This document shows, one piece after another, positions 34,345 through 43,914 of a DNA stretch of 64,000 nucleotides. The position numbers and the translations under genes were made by a program. The stretch covers positions 1,054,001 through 1,118,000 of the forward strand of contig NZ_JADFBX010000001.1 of assembly GCF_015223055.1 (NCBI RefSeq), in the 5' to 3' direction. The notes under the pieces were generated by a model, which did no database searches, was not told the DNA's origin, and was given only the letters and a program-made list of their open reading frames with translations. Within the stretch, counting starts at the first letter, position 1, and each line of letters starts with the position of its first letter. The stretch is from Pedobacter sp. MC2016-24 (GTDB lineage Bacteria > Bacteroidota > Bacteroidia > Sphingobacteriales > Sphingobacteriaceae).

Positions 34345-34348
34345 ATTG

Positions 34349-35734
34349 CTACCTTGGATTCTGAAGGATTAATGGATTGACGTCGATAATTTTCGGAGCG
34401 ATTTGCAGCAAATACCTGTCGCTGTTAGGCTCCAGCGTATAAGTCTGCCCGGCAACTTCACGGCTAATCGTTTTCTTAAAACGGTCATCACGGTTTAATC
34501 TTTTCAGATCAAACCATCTTATTCCTTTATAAAGTAATTCCCTTCTACGCTCTGCTAATACTTTAGCCAACGCATCATCGGCAGAAGAGGCTGTTAAAGC
34601 AACATAGTCTGCAGGTTTGAATCGTTTTGTTCGCAATGTATTTAGGATTGCAACGGCTCCGTCTTTATCATTTGCCCTGGCCAGACATTCTGCTTTAATC
34701 AACATCATTTCAGGTACTCCGATACTAAAATTTGGGGTGTTACCCAAAAAGTCGGGATTAACACTGGTACTTGCCGCTCCTGTCGAGGTTAAACGTGTGA
34801 AATTAAACACATATCGCAGATCTTTGGCATCTAAAACATTTAACAAATCCGAACTGGCCATAAAACGGCTAAGCACACTGGGATTTGCAGCTGTTTTGCA
34901 ATAAACATTTTCTATATTATTTTGAGGCAAAGGGTAATTTGAGATGGTAGCAGCTGTCGGCTTTAGCGGGTTACTAAAGCTCAATAAATTCCAGTCAAAC
35001 AAAGTACTTTTTTTAACCAGGACATCGTTAGCATATTTTTGCGCATTTACATAGTCACCCTTAAAAAGGTAAACCCTGGCCAGCAATGCCATGGATGCCA
35101 ATTTACCAGGATGAATATAGTTCTTACCTGCATCAGGAAAACCTGCGATCGAAATGGCAGTTTGCAAATCGTTAATCACCTGATCGTAAACCTCCTGTAC
35201 CGTTGCCCTTTTGGCCTTGGCTTCTAAATCCGCACGAAGCATAATGGGTACAGACAAATCAGTTGCTGCAGTTGCAGCTACATAATCTTTTCCATACAAA
35301 TTAGCCAATGTAAACAGATAATAAGCTCTTTGTGTTAAACACTCACCTCTTAATCGGCTTCGATCTTCGTCGGTTCCCTGGGTTGCACTTTGCAGGTTAT
35401 CAAGCACCAGGTTACAGATATAAATGTAATTGTAAGGCGCGTTCCATTCACTGTCGTCGTCTGTAGACAACAACAGCTCTTTTTGCCAGGTGTATGCCCT
35501 GGATTCACGGCTAGCAGTAGCCGCAGTGACCCTGCTGTTCAGCATGTCATCAGTCATGAATTCCGGATAAACATAACCCGATTGGCTAAGTATGATGTCG
35601 TTCATAAACTCTTCAAAATCGGCAAGAGTTTTTGGAACGATCTTTCCTTTTATCGGAGTCGCGTCCAGGTATTTTTTGCAGGAACCAAAACCAGTCAGGA
35701 TAAGGGCCGCGATTATAATCAGTTTCAATTTCAT
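34349..35734 (-). CDS. SusD-family lipoprotein of PUL B
   Basis: 461 residues with lipid Cys19 in GFGSCKKYLD. SusD signatures include LRGECLTQRAYYLFTLANLYGKDY, VPEMMLIKAECLARANDKDGAVAILNTLRTKRF and ERRRELLYKGIRWFDLKRL. It starts 24 bp after susC and would cap its barrel. It is intact and typical, apart from a compact size. Confidence 0.94.
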   Translation of the reverse strand: MKLKLIIIAALILTGFGSCKKYLDATPIKGKIVPKTLADFEEFMNDIILSQSGYVYPEFMTDDMLNSRVTAATASRESRAYTWQKELLLSTDDDSEWNAPYNYIYICNLVLDNLQSATQGTDEDRSRLRGECLTQRAYYLFTLANLYGKDYVAATAATDLSVPIMLRADLEAKAKRATVQEVYDQVINDLQTAISIAGFPDAGKNYIHPGKLASMALLARVYLFKGDYVNAQKYANDVLVKKSTLFDWNLLSFSNPLKPTAATISNYPLPQNNIENVYCKTAANPSVLSRFMASSDLLNVLDAKDLRYVFNFTRLTSTGAASTSVNPDFLGNTPNFSIGVPEMMLIKAECLARANDKDGAVAILNTLRTKRFKPADYVALTASSADDALAKVLAERRRELLYKGIRWFDLKRLNRDDRFKKTISREVAGQTYTLEPNSDRYLLQIAPKIIDVNPLILQNPR

Positions 35735-35758
35735 GGGAATATCATTTAATTTTATCAG

Positions 35759-38700
35759 TTAAAAACCTGCGCGCAGGCTAATCGTTGTCACTTTGGCCAG
35801 AGGCAAGTAATACGCCCCGGTTTGTGGATCAACAGCTTCAGGATCTATGCCATATTTATTCTTTGTCCAGATGGCAATGTTGTTCATTTGGGCAGAAACA
35901 GATAAATTCTTGATTGGAGTTTTCTTTAATGCCGAGCCAGGGATTTTATATCCAACCTGAACTTCCCTCAGGCGTATGAAACTGCTGCTTTCTACGCTGT
36001 TATTGGAATACATCGCTGCGCGATCACGGCCATCATACAATAAGTTTGGAGAAGATTGGAAAGCTGCAATATCCGTACGCGCCTCATCACCTGGACTTTT
36101 CCACCTGTCAGCAACCTGGTAGTTAATCACAGGACTCCAGTTATAACCATTCATGGATGGCATTTCACGTCGGAAAACACCACCAAAATTATAGATGAGA
36201 ACCGCGCTCGCGAAAACACCTTTGTAATTAAATACATTGGTAAATCCGCCTGTATATTTAGGCCTGTAAGAACCACTATATTCCAGCGAGCCTACAACAG
36301 GCACCAACACTTTATTCCCATTACCGTCATAAACCTGCGGATCGCCAATATTACTCAGTCCGGCCCATTTATAACTCCACAATGCTTCACGCGTATAGCC
36401 TTCTACGTAATAGGGTACTGTTCCGGTAACACGTCCGATCACAGGACTGCTTTCGGCAATTTTATTTTCGGTGATCTTATTGGTATTATACGCAAAATTG
36501 AATGTACTTGTCCAGGAGAAATCCCCAACTTGTAAAACCCTTCCGGTTAAGGCAATTTCCAATCCGGTATTGGTCATCTTTGCACCATTTAACTTTGTTG
36601 ATGTAAACCCGATGGTTGGATCAAGTAATTGCGTACCTAATAAATCATAGCCATATTTTTTGTATAAATCTACACTCAGCTGGAACCTGTTTTTCAAAAA
36701 GGCGATGTCAGTCCCCAGATTATAGCTTTTTGTCCGCTCCCATCTCAACTTTGGATTATAAGGATTGTTGACATCAATCCTGGCCCGGTAATCATTGGTT
36801 GCTGACTGAAAAGCCCTGGTTGCAACCAGCAATGGCGTGGTTGAAGGGTCGTAATTTCCAGTTAAACCTACAGTAGCCCTCAGCTTTAACAAATTGATAA
36901 AATCAACATGGAAAAACTTTTCCTGCGAAATGTCCCATGAAGCACCAACTGACCATAATGGCGTACGCCTGTATTTCGGGTCTACACCAAATAAATTGGA
37001 TTCATCAAAACGTAAACTTCCCGTTAAAGTATATTTATCATTATAAGTATAGGTACCTGTAGCATAATAAGAGAGTTCTCTTCTGTTGCTATAACTGAAT
37101 TTATCATATGCGCTCGCATCATAAATCGTATTTGAGCCACTCTGACCAATTACACCATTTAAAAGTACAATCTGGTTGATGGGCGACCAGGATTGCAGGT
37201 CATCAATATAATTGTATTTGCGGTTGGTAAGCCCATTTGTTAAATATTGTTTAACCTCTGCACCTCCACTAAAATTCACAAAATGCCTGCTGCCAAATAA
37301 ATTGCTGTAATTAAACTGCGACCGCAGTGAAGTGTTGTCATTTGTTGTCTCAGATAAATCCAGATAATTTCCTTTCGGAAGGTTAAATACGGCTTTTCCA
37401 CTTCCGTCCAAACTGGCGTATTGATTTAGCAATGAACGGGCTGTATAGGAGTTTTCATTGACCAGATTGCGACCGGAAGTTTTCATCTTGTCATACAAAA
37501 AATAGGTATTAAAAGTTAAACCCTTAGCCAATGTGGCCTCCAACCCAAGTTTAGTCCTTAAACCGAAAATGCTATTCTCGTTATCTGCAAGTCTGGCGTC
37601 TTGTAATAAGTTTCTACCATTGTTATAATAGCCTTTCGCCATCAATGTTGCATTGGTGTTTTTATTGAAAGCATTATAGTTGTACACATAATTCCCATCC
37701 GCATCTAGCTGCATCTGATATGGTGCAAGGCCATATAGTTGTGATCTTAAATCTACGCCGATATCCTGATTGATAAATGATGCATTCAAATCCGCTACTG
37801 CGTGTAACCATGGTGTAATCTCGTAATCATTCCGCATGTTCATTTGCATAGAACGTGCTTCAGTTCCAATATAATTTGCCCTGTCATTGTCGTAGGACCC
37901 TGAAAACATGAAACGGTATTTGTTCGCTCCACCTGCCAGTGACAGGTAATAGTTCTGGCGTATGCCAGTACGCATTAAAAGTTCTTTGTTTTGCTGAAGA
38001 TTGGATAAACCCGACAGCGAATCTTGTTTTCTGCTTAGGTCTGCAGCAGAAATTAAGCCTTGCTCTTTTTGTATGATGTAATCAAATGATGGAGAAAAAC
38101 CACCTAATGTACCTTGAAAAAAGGATCCATTAAAATATCCCTTCTGATAGATCTCATTGTCTACCGCAATCATATCTGCCGACCCCGCGCGTTTGAGTTT
38201 ACTAAAATCATTTTTTTGCGTCAGGTAAAGATTAGCAGAAAAATCAATCTTTAACGCACCTTGCTTTCCTCTTTTGGTGGTGATCACAAACACGCCGTTA
38301 GCAGCTCTTGCGCCCCAGATTGCTGAGGCAGAAGCATCCTTCAGGACATCGATTTTCTCTACGTCATTAAAGTTATCTGGCAACTGATTAACCGGAAAAC
38401 CATCTACAATTATTAAAGGTGTATTCCGCTCACTCTGAATCGCACTTCCTCCCCTCACCTGAAAGTCTGACCCGATCTGGGTCCGAACGCCATTAACTGA
38501 TCTGAAGCCATTGTAAACCGATAGTCCCGGAACTGCTCCTTCTAAAATGCGATCCAATGTCTGGCTGCTTCTACGCTCAATATCGGCTGTTGAAATGGTA
38601 GAATAACTACCGGTCGTATTCTTTTTGGCCAATGTCTGATAACCATTAGAAACCACCGTAACTTCTTTTAAAGTGTTCTCATCCTCCTTTAAATTGACAT

Positions 38701-39292
38701 TCAGCAAAGCGTTACCGGCAACCTCAATTTCGCTGGTCTGATAACCAATGTAACTAACCAATAATTTTGGGTTTGCAGAACTCGTATTGATTCTAAAGTT
38801 ACCTTTACTATCTGTGATGGCTGAATTATTTGATCCCTGCTCGTGAATCGTGATTCCTTCTACGTAAACCACCGCGCCAGCTTCAAGCAAACCGGCCCGG
38901 CCCCGCACCTCAGCAGATCCTTTAGGCGTTGTATTGCCAGCCGGCAGCTCCTTTTCCTTTTTACTTACCGCAATCATATTGCCGTTAGATTTAAAGACAA
39001 ATTCATAATTGCTTGTCAGGTAAGCTAAAATTTCATTTAAAGCGCGCAGCTTTGAAGGCATGCTGATCAATTCCTTTTTATCGACAATTTCGGAAGAGTA
39101 ATAAAAACGGATATTAAAAGCTTTTTCCAGTTTTGAAAAAGCTATAGTTACAGATTCCTGGTTAAACAGAATCTGTTTTTTTTCCTGTGCAAATGTGTTC
39201 ATGAAAAACACCATAAACAAACAGCACATCAGTAGAATCCTACTTAAAGGTGTTTGAATTTGTGTGATCCATTTTAATCTAGTTAGGTTCAT
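35759..39292 (-). CDS. STN-domain SusC transducer of PUL B
   Basis: 1177 residues. The signal peptide runs to NTFAQ, the STN domain covers about 40-110 (ITIAFSKLEKAFNIRFYYSS) and the carboxypeptidase-regulatory-like domain about 125-200. The TonB-box region is at LKEVTVVSNGYQ (208-219), followed by plug and barrel ending SLRAGF. It should pass ligand information to the FecR encoded 14 bp upstream; no terminator separates the two, unlike PULs A and C. In the absence of any glycosidase in PUL B, the cargo is unknown. Confidence 0.95.
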   Translation of the reverse strand: MNLTRLKWITQIQTPLSRILLMCCLFMVFFMNTFAQEKKQILFNQESVTIAFSKLEKAFNIRFYYSSEIVDKKELISMPSKLRALNEILAYLTSNYEFVFKSNGNMIAVSKKEKELPAGNTTPKGSAEVRGRAGLLEAGAVVYVEGITIHEQGSNNSAITDSKGNFRINTSSANPKLLVSYIGYQTSEIEVAGNALLNVNLKEDENTLKEVTVVSNGYQTLAKKNTTGSYSTISTADIERRSSQTLDRILEGAVPGLSVYNGFRSVNGVRTQIGSDFQVRGGSAIQSERNTPLIIVDGFPVNQLPDNFNDVEKIDVLKDASASAIWGARAANGVFVITTKRGKQGALKIDFSANLYLTQKNDFSKLKRAGSADMIAVDNEIYQKGYFNGSFFQGTLGGFSPSFDYIIQKEQGLISAADLSRKQDSLSGLSNLQQNKELLMRTGIRQNYYLSLAGGANKYRFMFSGSYDNDRANYIGTEARSMQMNMRNDYEITPWLHAVADLNASFINQDIGVDLRSQLYGLAPYQMQLDADGNYVYNYNAFNKNTNATLMAKGYYNNGRNLLQDARLADNENSIFGLRTKLGLEATLAKGLTFNTYFLYDKMKTSGRNLVNENSYTARSLLNQYASLDGSGKAVFNLPKGNYLDLSETTNDNTSLRSQFNYSNLFGSRHFVNFSGGAEVKQYLTNGLTNRKYNYIDDLQSWSPINQIVLLNGVIGQSGSNTIYDASAYDKFSYSNRRELSYYATGTYTYNDKYTLTGSLRFDESNLFGVDPKYRRTPLWSVGASWDISQEKFFHVDFINLLKLRATVGLTGNYDPSTTPLLVATRAFQSATNDYRARIDVNNPYNPKLRWERTKSYNLGTDIAFLKNRFQLSVDLYKKYGYDLLGTQLLDPTIGFTSTKLNGAKMTNTGLEIALTGRVLQVGDFSWTSTFNFAYNTNKITENKIAESSPVIGRVTGTVPYYVEGYTREALWSYKWAGLSNIGDPQVYDGNGNKVLVPVVGSLEYSGSYRPKYTGGFTNVFNYKGVFASAVLIYNFGGVFRREMPSMNGYNWSPVINYQVADRWKSPGDEARTDIAAFQSSPNLLYDGRDRAAMYSNNSVESSSFIRLREVQVGYKIPGSALKKTPIKNLSVSAQMNNIAIWTKNKYGIDPEAVDPQTGAYYLPLAKVTTISLRAGF

Positions 39293-39306
39293 AAAATGTT
39301 GGTTGT

Positions 39307-40329
39307 TTAGTAAATAATAATATGGTTGGAGTCGATAAATTTGAATTGTTTATTTAAAGAGAAGCAGACCATCTCCATCACAGATTGTAAAGAATCCTGT
39401 CTGAATTTCCCATTAAAGGTCTCTTTCGCTACAGCGCCGTCTTCAGTGGTAATTTTCACATTGTAATAAATCTCTAACTGCAAAAGCACCTCTTTCATCG
39501 GTGCATCCTGGAAAATTACCTCCTGGATTTTCCATCTGCTGAAGTCTTTGTCCGAAAACTTTTGATGCGTTGGTAAGTGTTGGTTATCCTCCAGACTGAT
39601 GCGTTCTTTAGGATTTAAAGTCGCAATCAGGCTCCATGAGTTGCCGTTTTTTTTCTCCACGGTAACCTTGCCTTCTTCCAGTTCTACCTTTAGTTTTTTC
39701 AGCGTATTGTTTGCTTCCAGTTTAAATGCTGTACCTACTGCCGTGGTTACATATTTACCAGTATAAACTTTAAAAGGATGGAGCTTATCTTTAGCTACCT
39801 TAAAATAGGCTGTACCGGACAGGTACATTTTCCGATCCAGCTGGCCGAAAGTGGAGTCGATCACTAATTTTGCACCCTTCTCCAGAATCACAAAACTACC
39901 ATCCCACAAATTAATCGCTTTCCTTTCAGTTGCTCCTGCTTCATACCTGTATTCATGTGTAGCAAAACGGGCCAGTTCCGGCCTGGATGGTGGATTTTGA
40001 ACTTGGTAATATAAAAAAGTTATCGATGCGAAAACGAACAATACCGCTGCAGTTGCAGCCACATATTTCCACAAAGATAGTGTACGTTTTTTCCTGTTTT
40101 TTCTTAAATGGTTTTTCAAAGCCGTAACCGCGCCCGGCTTCAACTGTTCTGCGAGTAGTAACAAATGCAGGTCCTTAATCAGGCCTTCGGCTTCCTGCAT
40201 CACCGTTAATTTATCTGGATTTTTGATCGCATAATCCTTCCAGAAATCAACGTCCTGCTGATTTATCTCAAGACAATAATTGACAAAAGATTCGTTATTG
40301 ATGAAATCGTCACTTGATGTAAACTCCAT
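39307..40329 (-). CDS. FecR-family anti-sigma factor of PUL B
   Basis: 340 residues: cytoplasmic helical part (1-86), membrane segment about 88-108, FecR domain about 125-215 (INLWDGSFVILEKGAKL, LSGTAYFKVAKDKLHPF) and DUF4974-type end about 265-340 (APMKEVLLQLEIYYNVKI). The sequence differs strongly from the other two FecR proteins, which argues for separate wiring. It starts 43 bp after the sigma gene and is probably co-transcribed with susC. Confidence 0.93.
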   Translation of the reverse strand: MEFTSSDDFINNESFVNYCLEINQQDVDFWKDYAIKNPDKLTVMQEAEGLIKDLHLLLLAEQLKPGAVTALKNHLRKNRKKRTLSLWKYVAATAAVLFVFASITFLYYQVQNPPSRPELARFATHEYRYEAGATERKAINLWDGSFVILEKGAKLVIDSTFGQLDRKMYLSGTAYFKVAKDKLHPFKVYTGKYVTTAVGTAFKLEANNTLKKLKVELEEGKVTVEKKNGNSWSLIATLNPKERISLEDNQHLPTHQKFSDKDFSRWKIQEVIFQDAPMKEVLLQLEIYYNVKITTEDGAVAKETFNGKFRQDSLQSVMEMVCFSLNKQFKFIDSNHIIIY

Positions 40330-40372
40330 AGTGGTCTGCTCTTTTTAATACAGAGAACAAACCCAACTGAAT

Positions 40373-40936
40373 TTACCACAGCCAAAGAAACTTTTTTTCA
40401 TTTATTTCCGAACGGAGCTTAGTCATTCCCCGATGGAGCAAATTATATGTGGTACGAATGGTGGTGTTTTTTAAATGGGCAATTTCCTGTAAAGACTTAT
40501 TTTGCAAAAAACGCAGCTCTACCACTTCTCTTTGCGCAGGGCTGAGTAAGGTTAAGGCTTTTTCAAGTTTGGAAAACTGCTCGGTAATGAGTTCGGCTTG
40601 TAAGAGTTCAGAATCATCTGTTTCTGCAAAATCGGCAAATTCAGAAGTCGATTCAATTTTTTTATATTTTTTCCATTGATAAACAAGTTGCCTGCGGAAA
40701 GACGTTAACAAATAGGCTTTGACATTGACATCAAGCGCAAGCTTATCCCGCCGTTCCCAGATGTAGATAAAAAAATCATGGAGCTGATCTTTCACAAAAT
40801 CATGTTCCCCGCCTAGCCATTTACAACCCCAGACAAAAAAAGTATTGTAGTATCGCTCGTATAGATCGACAAACGATTGTTCGTTACCCGCACAAAATGA
40901 TCTCCAAAGTTCAGCATCTGTATGGCTTATGTTCAT
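40373..40936 (-). CDS. ECF sigma factor of PUL B
   Basis: I choose the ATG at 40936 (MNISHTD, 187 residues). An upstream in-frame TTG at 40969 lies inside a perfect -7 promoter box (40967-40974) and therefore cannot be transcribed as a start. Region 2 covers about 15-80 (DLYERYYNTFFVWGCKWLG, KDQLHDFFIYIWERR) and region 4 about 125-180 (LSPAQREVVELRFLQNKSLQEIAHLKNTTIRTTYNLLHRGMTKL). It lacks the hydrophobic C-terminal tail of the other two PUL sigma factors. Confidence 0.92.
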   Translation of the reverse strand: MNISHTDAELWRSFCAGNEQSFVDLYERYYNTFFVWGCKWLGGEHDFVKDQLHDFFIYIWERRDKLALDVNVKAYLLTSFRRQLVYQWKKYKKIESTSEFADFAETDDSELLQAELITEQFSKLEKALTLLSPAQREVVELRFLQNKSLQEIAHLKNTTIRTTYNLLHRGMTKLRSEINEKKFLWLW

Positions 40937-40966
40937 TTGCCCATAAATTAACGGATAAGAATGATG

Positions 40967-40974
40967 CAAATATA
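40967..40974 (-). promoter_or_regulatory. -7 element of the PUL B sigma gene
   Basis: TATATTTG on the minus strand is a perfect TAnnTTTG. It predicts a start near 40961 and a 25-nt leader to the ATG at 40936. It decides the start-codon choice for the sigma gene. Confidence 0.6.
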
Positions 40975-41061
40975 AATATTCATTTTAATCCGTTCCTGAT
41001 TTATATAAAAATGCGGAGATATCCTAAGAACTCCCTATATTTAAGTATTTAATCATCAACT

Positions 41062-41910
41062 ATGAAAAAGATCTATACCCTATTCATCCTGGGCCTGATT
41101 TCCTTTAACGTCATGGCTCAAAGTGGAAATGCCTCAAAGCAGGACATCATTCAAAAAAGTAATGGCGAAGAAATGAAAGGAAAGGTCATTAAAGTTACCG
41201 ACAGCGATGTGACTTTTGTTTATTCGGGAGAAACTGCACAGTACGTCATTAAGAAATCGGAGATTGCTAAAATTGTTCACGCAAGTGGCCGTGTAGAGAA
41301 CATCGCTCAACAGAGTTTTCCTGCACAAAGCAGGCAACAGGATCAGATTAGTATGACCGCCTCACCTGCTGATCACCACAATAAAATTGCGATTTTACCT
41401 TTTACTTTTCTGATGGATAACCAGCCTGGTGCAGATGAAATCGGTTACAAGGCACAGGAAGATACTTATGGATTGCTATCGCAACATGCTGCCGGATATA
41501 CCATCCTTGATCCAAGAACAACAAATGCACTTCTAAATAAAGCGGGAGTGACAAAGGATAAAATGATCACTTTCACCATGAAAGAGATTTGCGATATCTT
41601 AGGTGTGGAGTATGTAATAGATGGCTCAGTTACACAAAACAAAGGTTACCAAACCAGCTCTACCAGTGATGTTTCTAACACCAAAGTAAAACGTAATGAT
41701 AACGATAAGGTAAAAGGTGTTTCTTCTTATGGTTCTACCAATAGCAATTCGGTGCAACGTTATGATGTATCCGTGAGTTTGCACATTTATATGGACAACA
41801 ATGTGAGCATTTACAACCAATCTCATAAAGCTTTTTTCACAAATACCGACGGTTCATACAGCAGCCCGCTGGAGTACTTACTAAAAAGAAGCCCTTTGTA
41901 TAGGAAATAA
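41062..41910 (+). CDS. Exported protein with CsgG-like domain
   Basis: 282 residues with a signal peptide ending at VMAQS. Residues about 25-82 form a small beta-rich module (EEMKGKVIKVTDSDVTFVYSG, YVIKKSEIAKIVHASGRVE) common in exported Bacteroidota proteins of unknown function. Residues about 108-265 resemble the CsgG/lipoprotein-assembly fold: KIAILPFTF, a helix with YTILDPRTTNALLNKAG, and ICDILGVEYVIDGSVTQNKG. A lipid cysteine is absent, so it is probably periplasmic. It is divergent from the PUL B sigma gene and followed by a lipoprotein gene 72 bp on. The role is unknown. Confidence 0.8.
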   Translation: MKKIYTLFILGLISFNVMAQSGNASKQDIIQKSNGEEMKGKVIKVTDSDVTFVYSGETAQYVIKKSEIAKIVHASGRVENIAQQSFPAQSRQQDQISMTASPADHHNKIAILPFTFLMDNQPGADEIGYKAQEDTYGLLSQHAAGYTILDPRTTNALLNKAGVTKDKMITFTMKEICDILGVEYVIDGSVTQNKGYQTSSTSDVSNTKVKRNDNDKVKGVSSYGSTNSNSVQRYDVSVSLHIYMDNNVSIYNQSHKAFFTNTDGSYSSPLEYLLKRSPLYRK

Positions 41911-41944
41911 TGATAAAAAAATAGTCTGACTGTAGCGTTTACCC

Positions 41945-41977
41945 GTTTGGTTACGTATTGGCTTTAACGAACCAAAC
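41945..41977 (+). promoter_or_regulatory. Inverted repeat just before the Cys-rich lipoprotein start
   Basis: GTTTGGTT and AACCAAAC (41945-41952, 41970-41977) pair perfectly. CG bases inside extend the stem with one bulge. The right arm ends 5 bp before the ATG at 41983, so folding would hide the initiation region. It may be a translational control hairpin or an operator; low confidence. Confidence 0.4.
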
Positions 41978-41982
41978 TTAAC

Positions 41983-42723
41983 ATGAAAAACGATCTGAAT
42001 TCCGCTTTTAAATCCTTAACTATTGTATTGACCATCGCCTTATTTTGCCTGGGCTGTAAAAAAAAAGAACGCTCCTCCACAGATTGGGCTGAGCTTGCTA
42101 CCGCAAAGATGAGTGAGATCACCGCACTTACGGCCAACATTCCCTGCAGCCAGCAGGCTGATGTTTCCATTCAGGAGATACCTTTAGACTGTTCAACGAA
42201 CTATTACCCCGTTAAAACATCCGACAAGTCAAAATTTGAAAAACTTAAAAAAGAATATCTTGATCTGTTAAGTGCGCAAAGTAAGGCCATGTACAACGAA
42301 GGTTACATCGTTGAACCTTGTTTTGAATCCATCTGGATCAGCGAGCAAGCCATACGATTAGAATGTAAATCGGGGGCCGTTCAGGTTATCACCTCTGCAA
42401 ATCTGAGCATCGAAGAAGCCAAGCCGCTGGCTGCAAAAACCTATGAAGAAATTATGGCGATCGTAAATGCCCAAGTCTGCACCAATGCATCCGCATGGGG
42501 GTTTACACCTCTAATTAAAGACAGGCTGATGGATGTCGACTTTATTACTTATTTAGCTGTAGAGAACTACACTGCATTTAAGAAAAAGGTTTCATTGTAC
42601 AACAGACTAAAAGCCAGGATTATCCAGGCAGAAGGTCCTGCTGATGTAGTCAAACCGCAAATGCAGGTAGAAAAAATAGAATGTGTGAATAACAAACCTG
42701 TTATTAAACTAATTAAGCTGTAA
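41983..42723 (+). CDS. Lipoprotein with six internal cysteines, unknown family
   Basis: 246 residues with lipobox CLGC (Cys25) followed by KKKERS, so an outer-membrane lipoprotein is expected. The mature part has six further cysteines (in IPCSQ, LDCST, EPCFE, LECKS, QVCTN, IECVN), an even number that suggests three disulfides. I recognise no domain. It follows the CsgG-like gene on the same strand after 72 bp containing an inverted repeat, so the two may be an operon. Confidence 0.75.
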   Translation: MKNDLNSAFKSLTIVLTIALFCLGCKKKERSSTDWAELATAKMSEITALTANIPCSQQADVSIQEIPLDCSTNYYPVKTSDKSKFEKLKKEYLDLLSAQSKAMYNEGYIVEPCFESIWISEQAIRLECKSGAVQVITSANLSIEEAKPLAAKTYEEIMAIVNAQVCTNASAWGFTPLIKDRLMDVDFITYLAVENYTAFKKKVSLYNRLKARIIQAEGPADVVKPQMQVEKIECVNNKPVIKLIKL

Positions 42724-42765
42724 TCATACTTCTTCGGCTGCTTCAATTATATTTAGGAGAATCAT

Positions 42766-42795
42766 GGTATCCGGGACAAATTTGCCCCGGATACC
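42766..42795. terminator. Palindrome between convergent genes
   Basis: GGTATCCGGG and CCCGGATACC flank a CAAATTTG core, making a nearly perfect 30-bp dyad with one A-C mismatch. It lies between the convergent lipoprotein (ends 42723) and hydrolase (ends 42839) genes. No T-run follows on either strand, so termination would be factor-assisted. Confidence 0.6.
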
Positions 42796-42838
42796 AGCAT
42801 TATAACCGCTGTATATATCGGTTCGGTGGATTAAAACA

Positions 42839-43912
42839 TCACCTGTTACTCAAACCCTCAGACTTCAGCCAGTTTCCAATTTCCTGTAACACTTCTGGAG
42901 CAATGGTTTCTTTAAGGCTCGTGTATTCCTGCAGCTGGCAAGTGGTACAATGCTGGAGCAAATGATTTAAACCTGTGATTTCTTTCACAGTTACGTTTTT
43001 ATTCCCTCCTGTTGCAGGAAGTTTTTTCCAGTTCTCGAGGTTAGGCTTAGACCTTACCATCAAGTCCTTATCTCCGTTGATGGCTAAAACCGGCACTTTT
43101 ACTTTCGGTAAAAAAGCAACCGGGTCAAATTTTAAAAAATAACGATACCAGGGCTTTGTGGCATTCATCACATAACTGTAGATCGGGAAACGGAAATGAT
43201 CAAACTCGATATTCAACGTTTTAAAATAGGCATCATCCTTTTTTTTCCATGTTGCATACGTATCATTCAACTTCTGCTCCATATTCGCAGAATCTGCATA
43301 ATTAAAGGCCGTTTGAAACATCAGGTTATTGATCTCGTTTGATCGTTTCATATCGTAATCTTTCAATTGTGAAGCGGCGACGATATCCGCATTCTGACTT
43401 TTTAGAGAGCTCATGCCATTTACCGCAAGGCCCGATAAACTGATCAGAAAGGCTACGTCTTTAGATTGGGAGGCCGCAATTGCACTTGCAGCACCACCTT
43501 CGCTATGGCCTGCCAGCCCAATCTTCTTTAAGCGCAAATCCTTACGGGATTTCAGATAGGCAATTGCCGCCAGTGCATCATTGGCAAAATCAGCAGTCGT
43601 AGCCAGGTCATAATCGCCTGTGGTTTTTCCTACACCCCTGTCATCCATCCTGAGCACAGTCAGACCTTTGCTATTCAGGTATTCAGCCAATACTTTAAAC
43701 CAGGGATGCCCTGCCATCGTACCATCCCGGTCCTGCCTTCCTCCTCCGGAAATCAAGACCACCGCATTATAGGTGTTTCCTTTTGCAGGCACAGAAACCG
43801 TAGCCCCAAAGGTAATACTGCCGTCCAAATTTTTAAACGATACATCTGTACTTTGGGCCATGGCTGTTTCCATTGAAAAAAAAGCCAGGATTATTAACCA
43901 AATTTTCTGCAT
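42839..43912 (-). CDS. Exported alpha/beta hydrolase
   Basis: 357 residues with a signal peptide (to AMAQS). The catalytic triad is readable: Ser137 in GLAGHSEGG, Asp283 in INGDKDLM and His317 in GLNHLLQ, with the oxyanion region ISGGGRQDRDG (55-65). The family is that of secreted esterase/acyl-transfer type hydrolases with an inserted helical cap. It starts 2 bp after the TlpA-like gene and is the last gene of PUL C, so it probably deacylates the imported compound; the substrate is unknown. Confidence 0.87.
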   Translation of the reverse strand: MQKIWLIILAFFSMETAMAQSTDVSFKNLDGSITFGATVSVPAKGNTYNAVVLISGGGRQDRDGTMAGHPWFKVLAEYLNSKGLTVLRMDDRGVGKTTGDYDLATTADFANDALAAIAYLKSRKDLRLKKIGLAGHSEGGAASAIAASQSKDVAFLISLSGLAVNGMSSLKSQNADIVAASQLKDYDMKRSNEINNLMFQTAFNYADSANMEQKLNDTYATWKKKDDAYFKTLNIEFDHFRFPIYSYVMNATKPWYRYFLKFDPVAFLPKVKVPVLAINGDKDLMVRSKPNLENWKKLPATGGNKNVTVKEITGLNHLLQHCTTCQLQEYTSLKETIAPEVLQEIGNWLKSEGLSNR

Positions 43913-43914
43913 TT

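Noticed and set aside
40373..40969. Longer ECF sigma frame starting with TTG at 40969
   Set aside because: The TTG is part of a perfect -7 promoter box, so transcripts should begin downstream of it.
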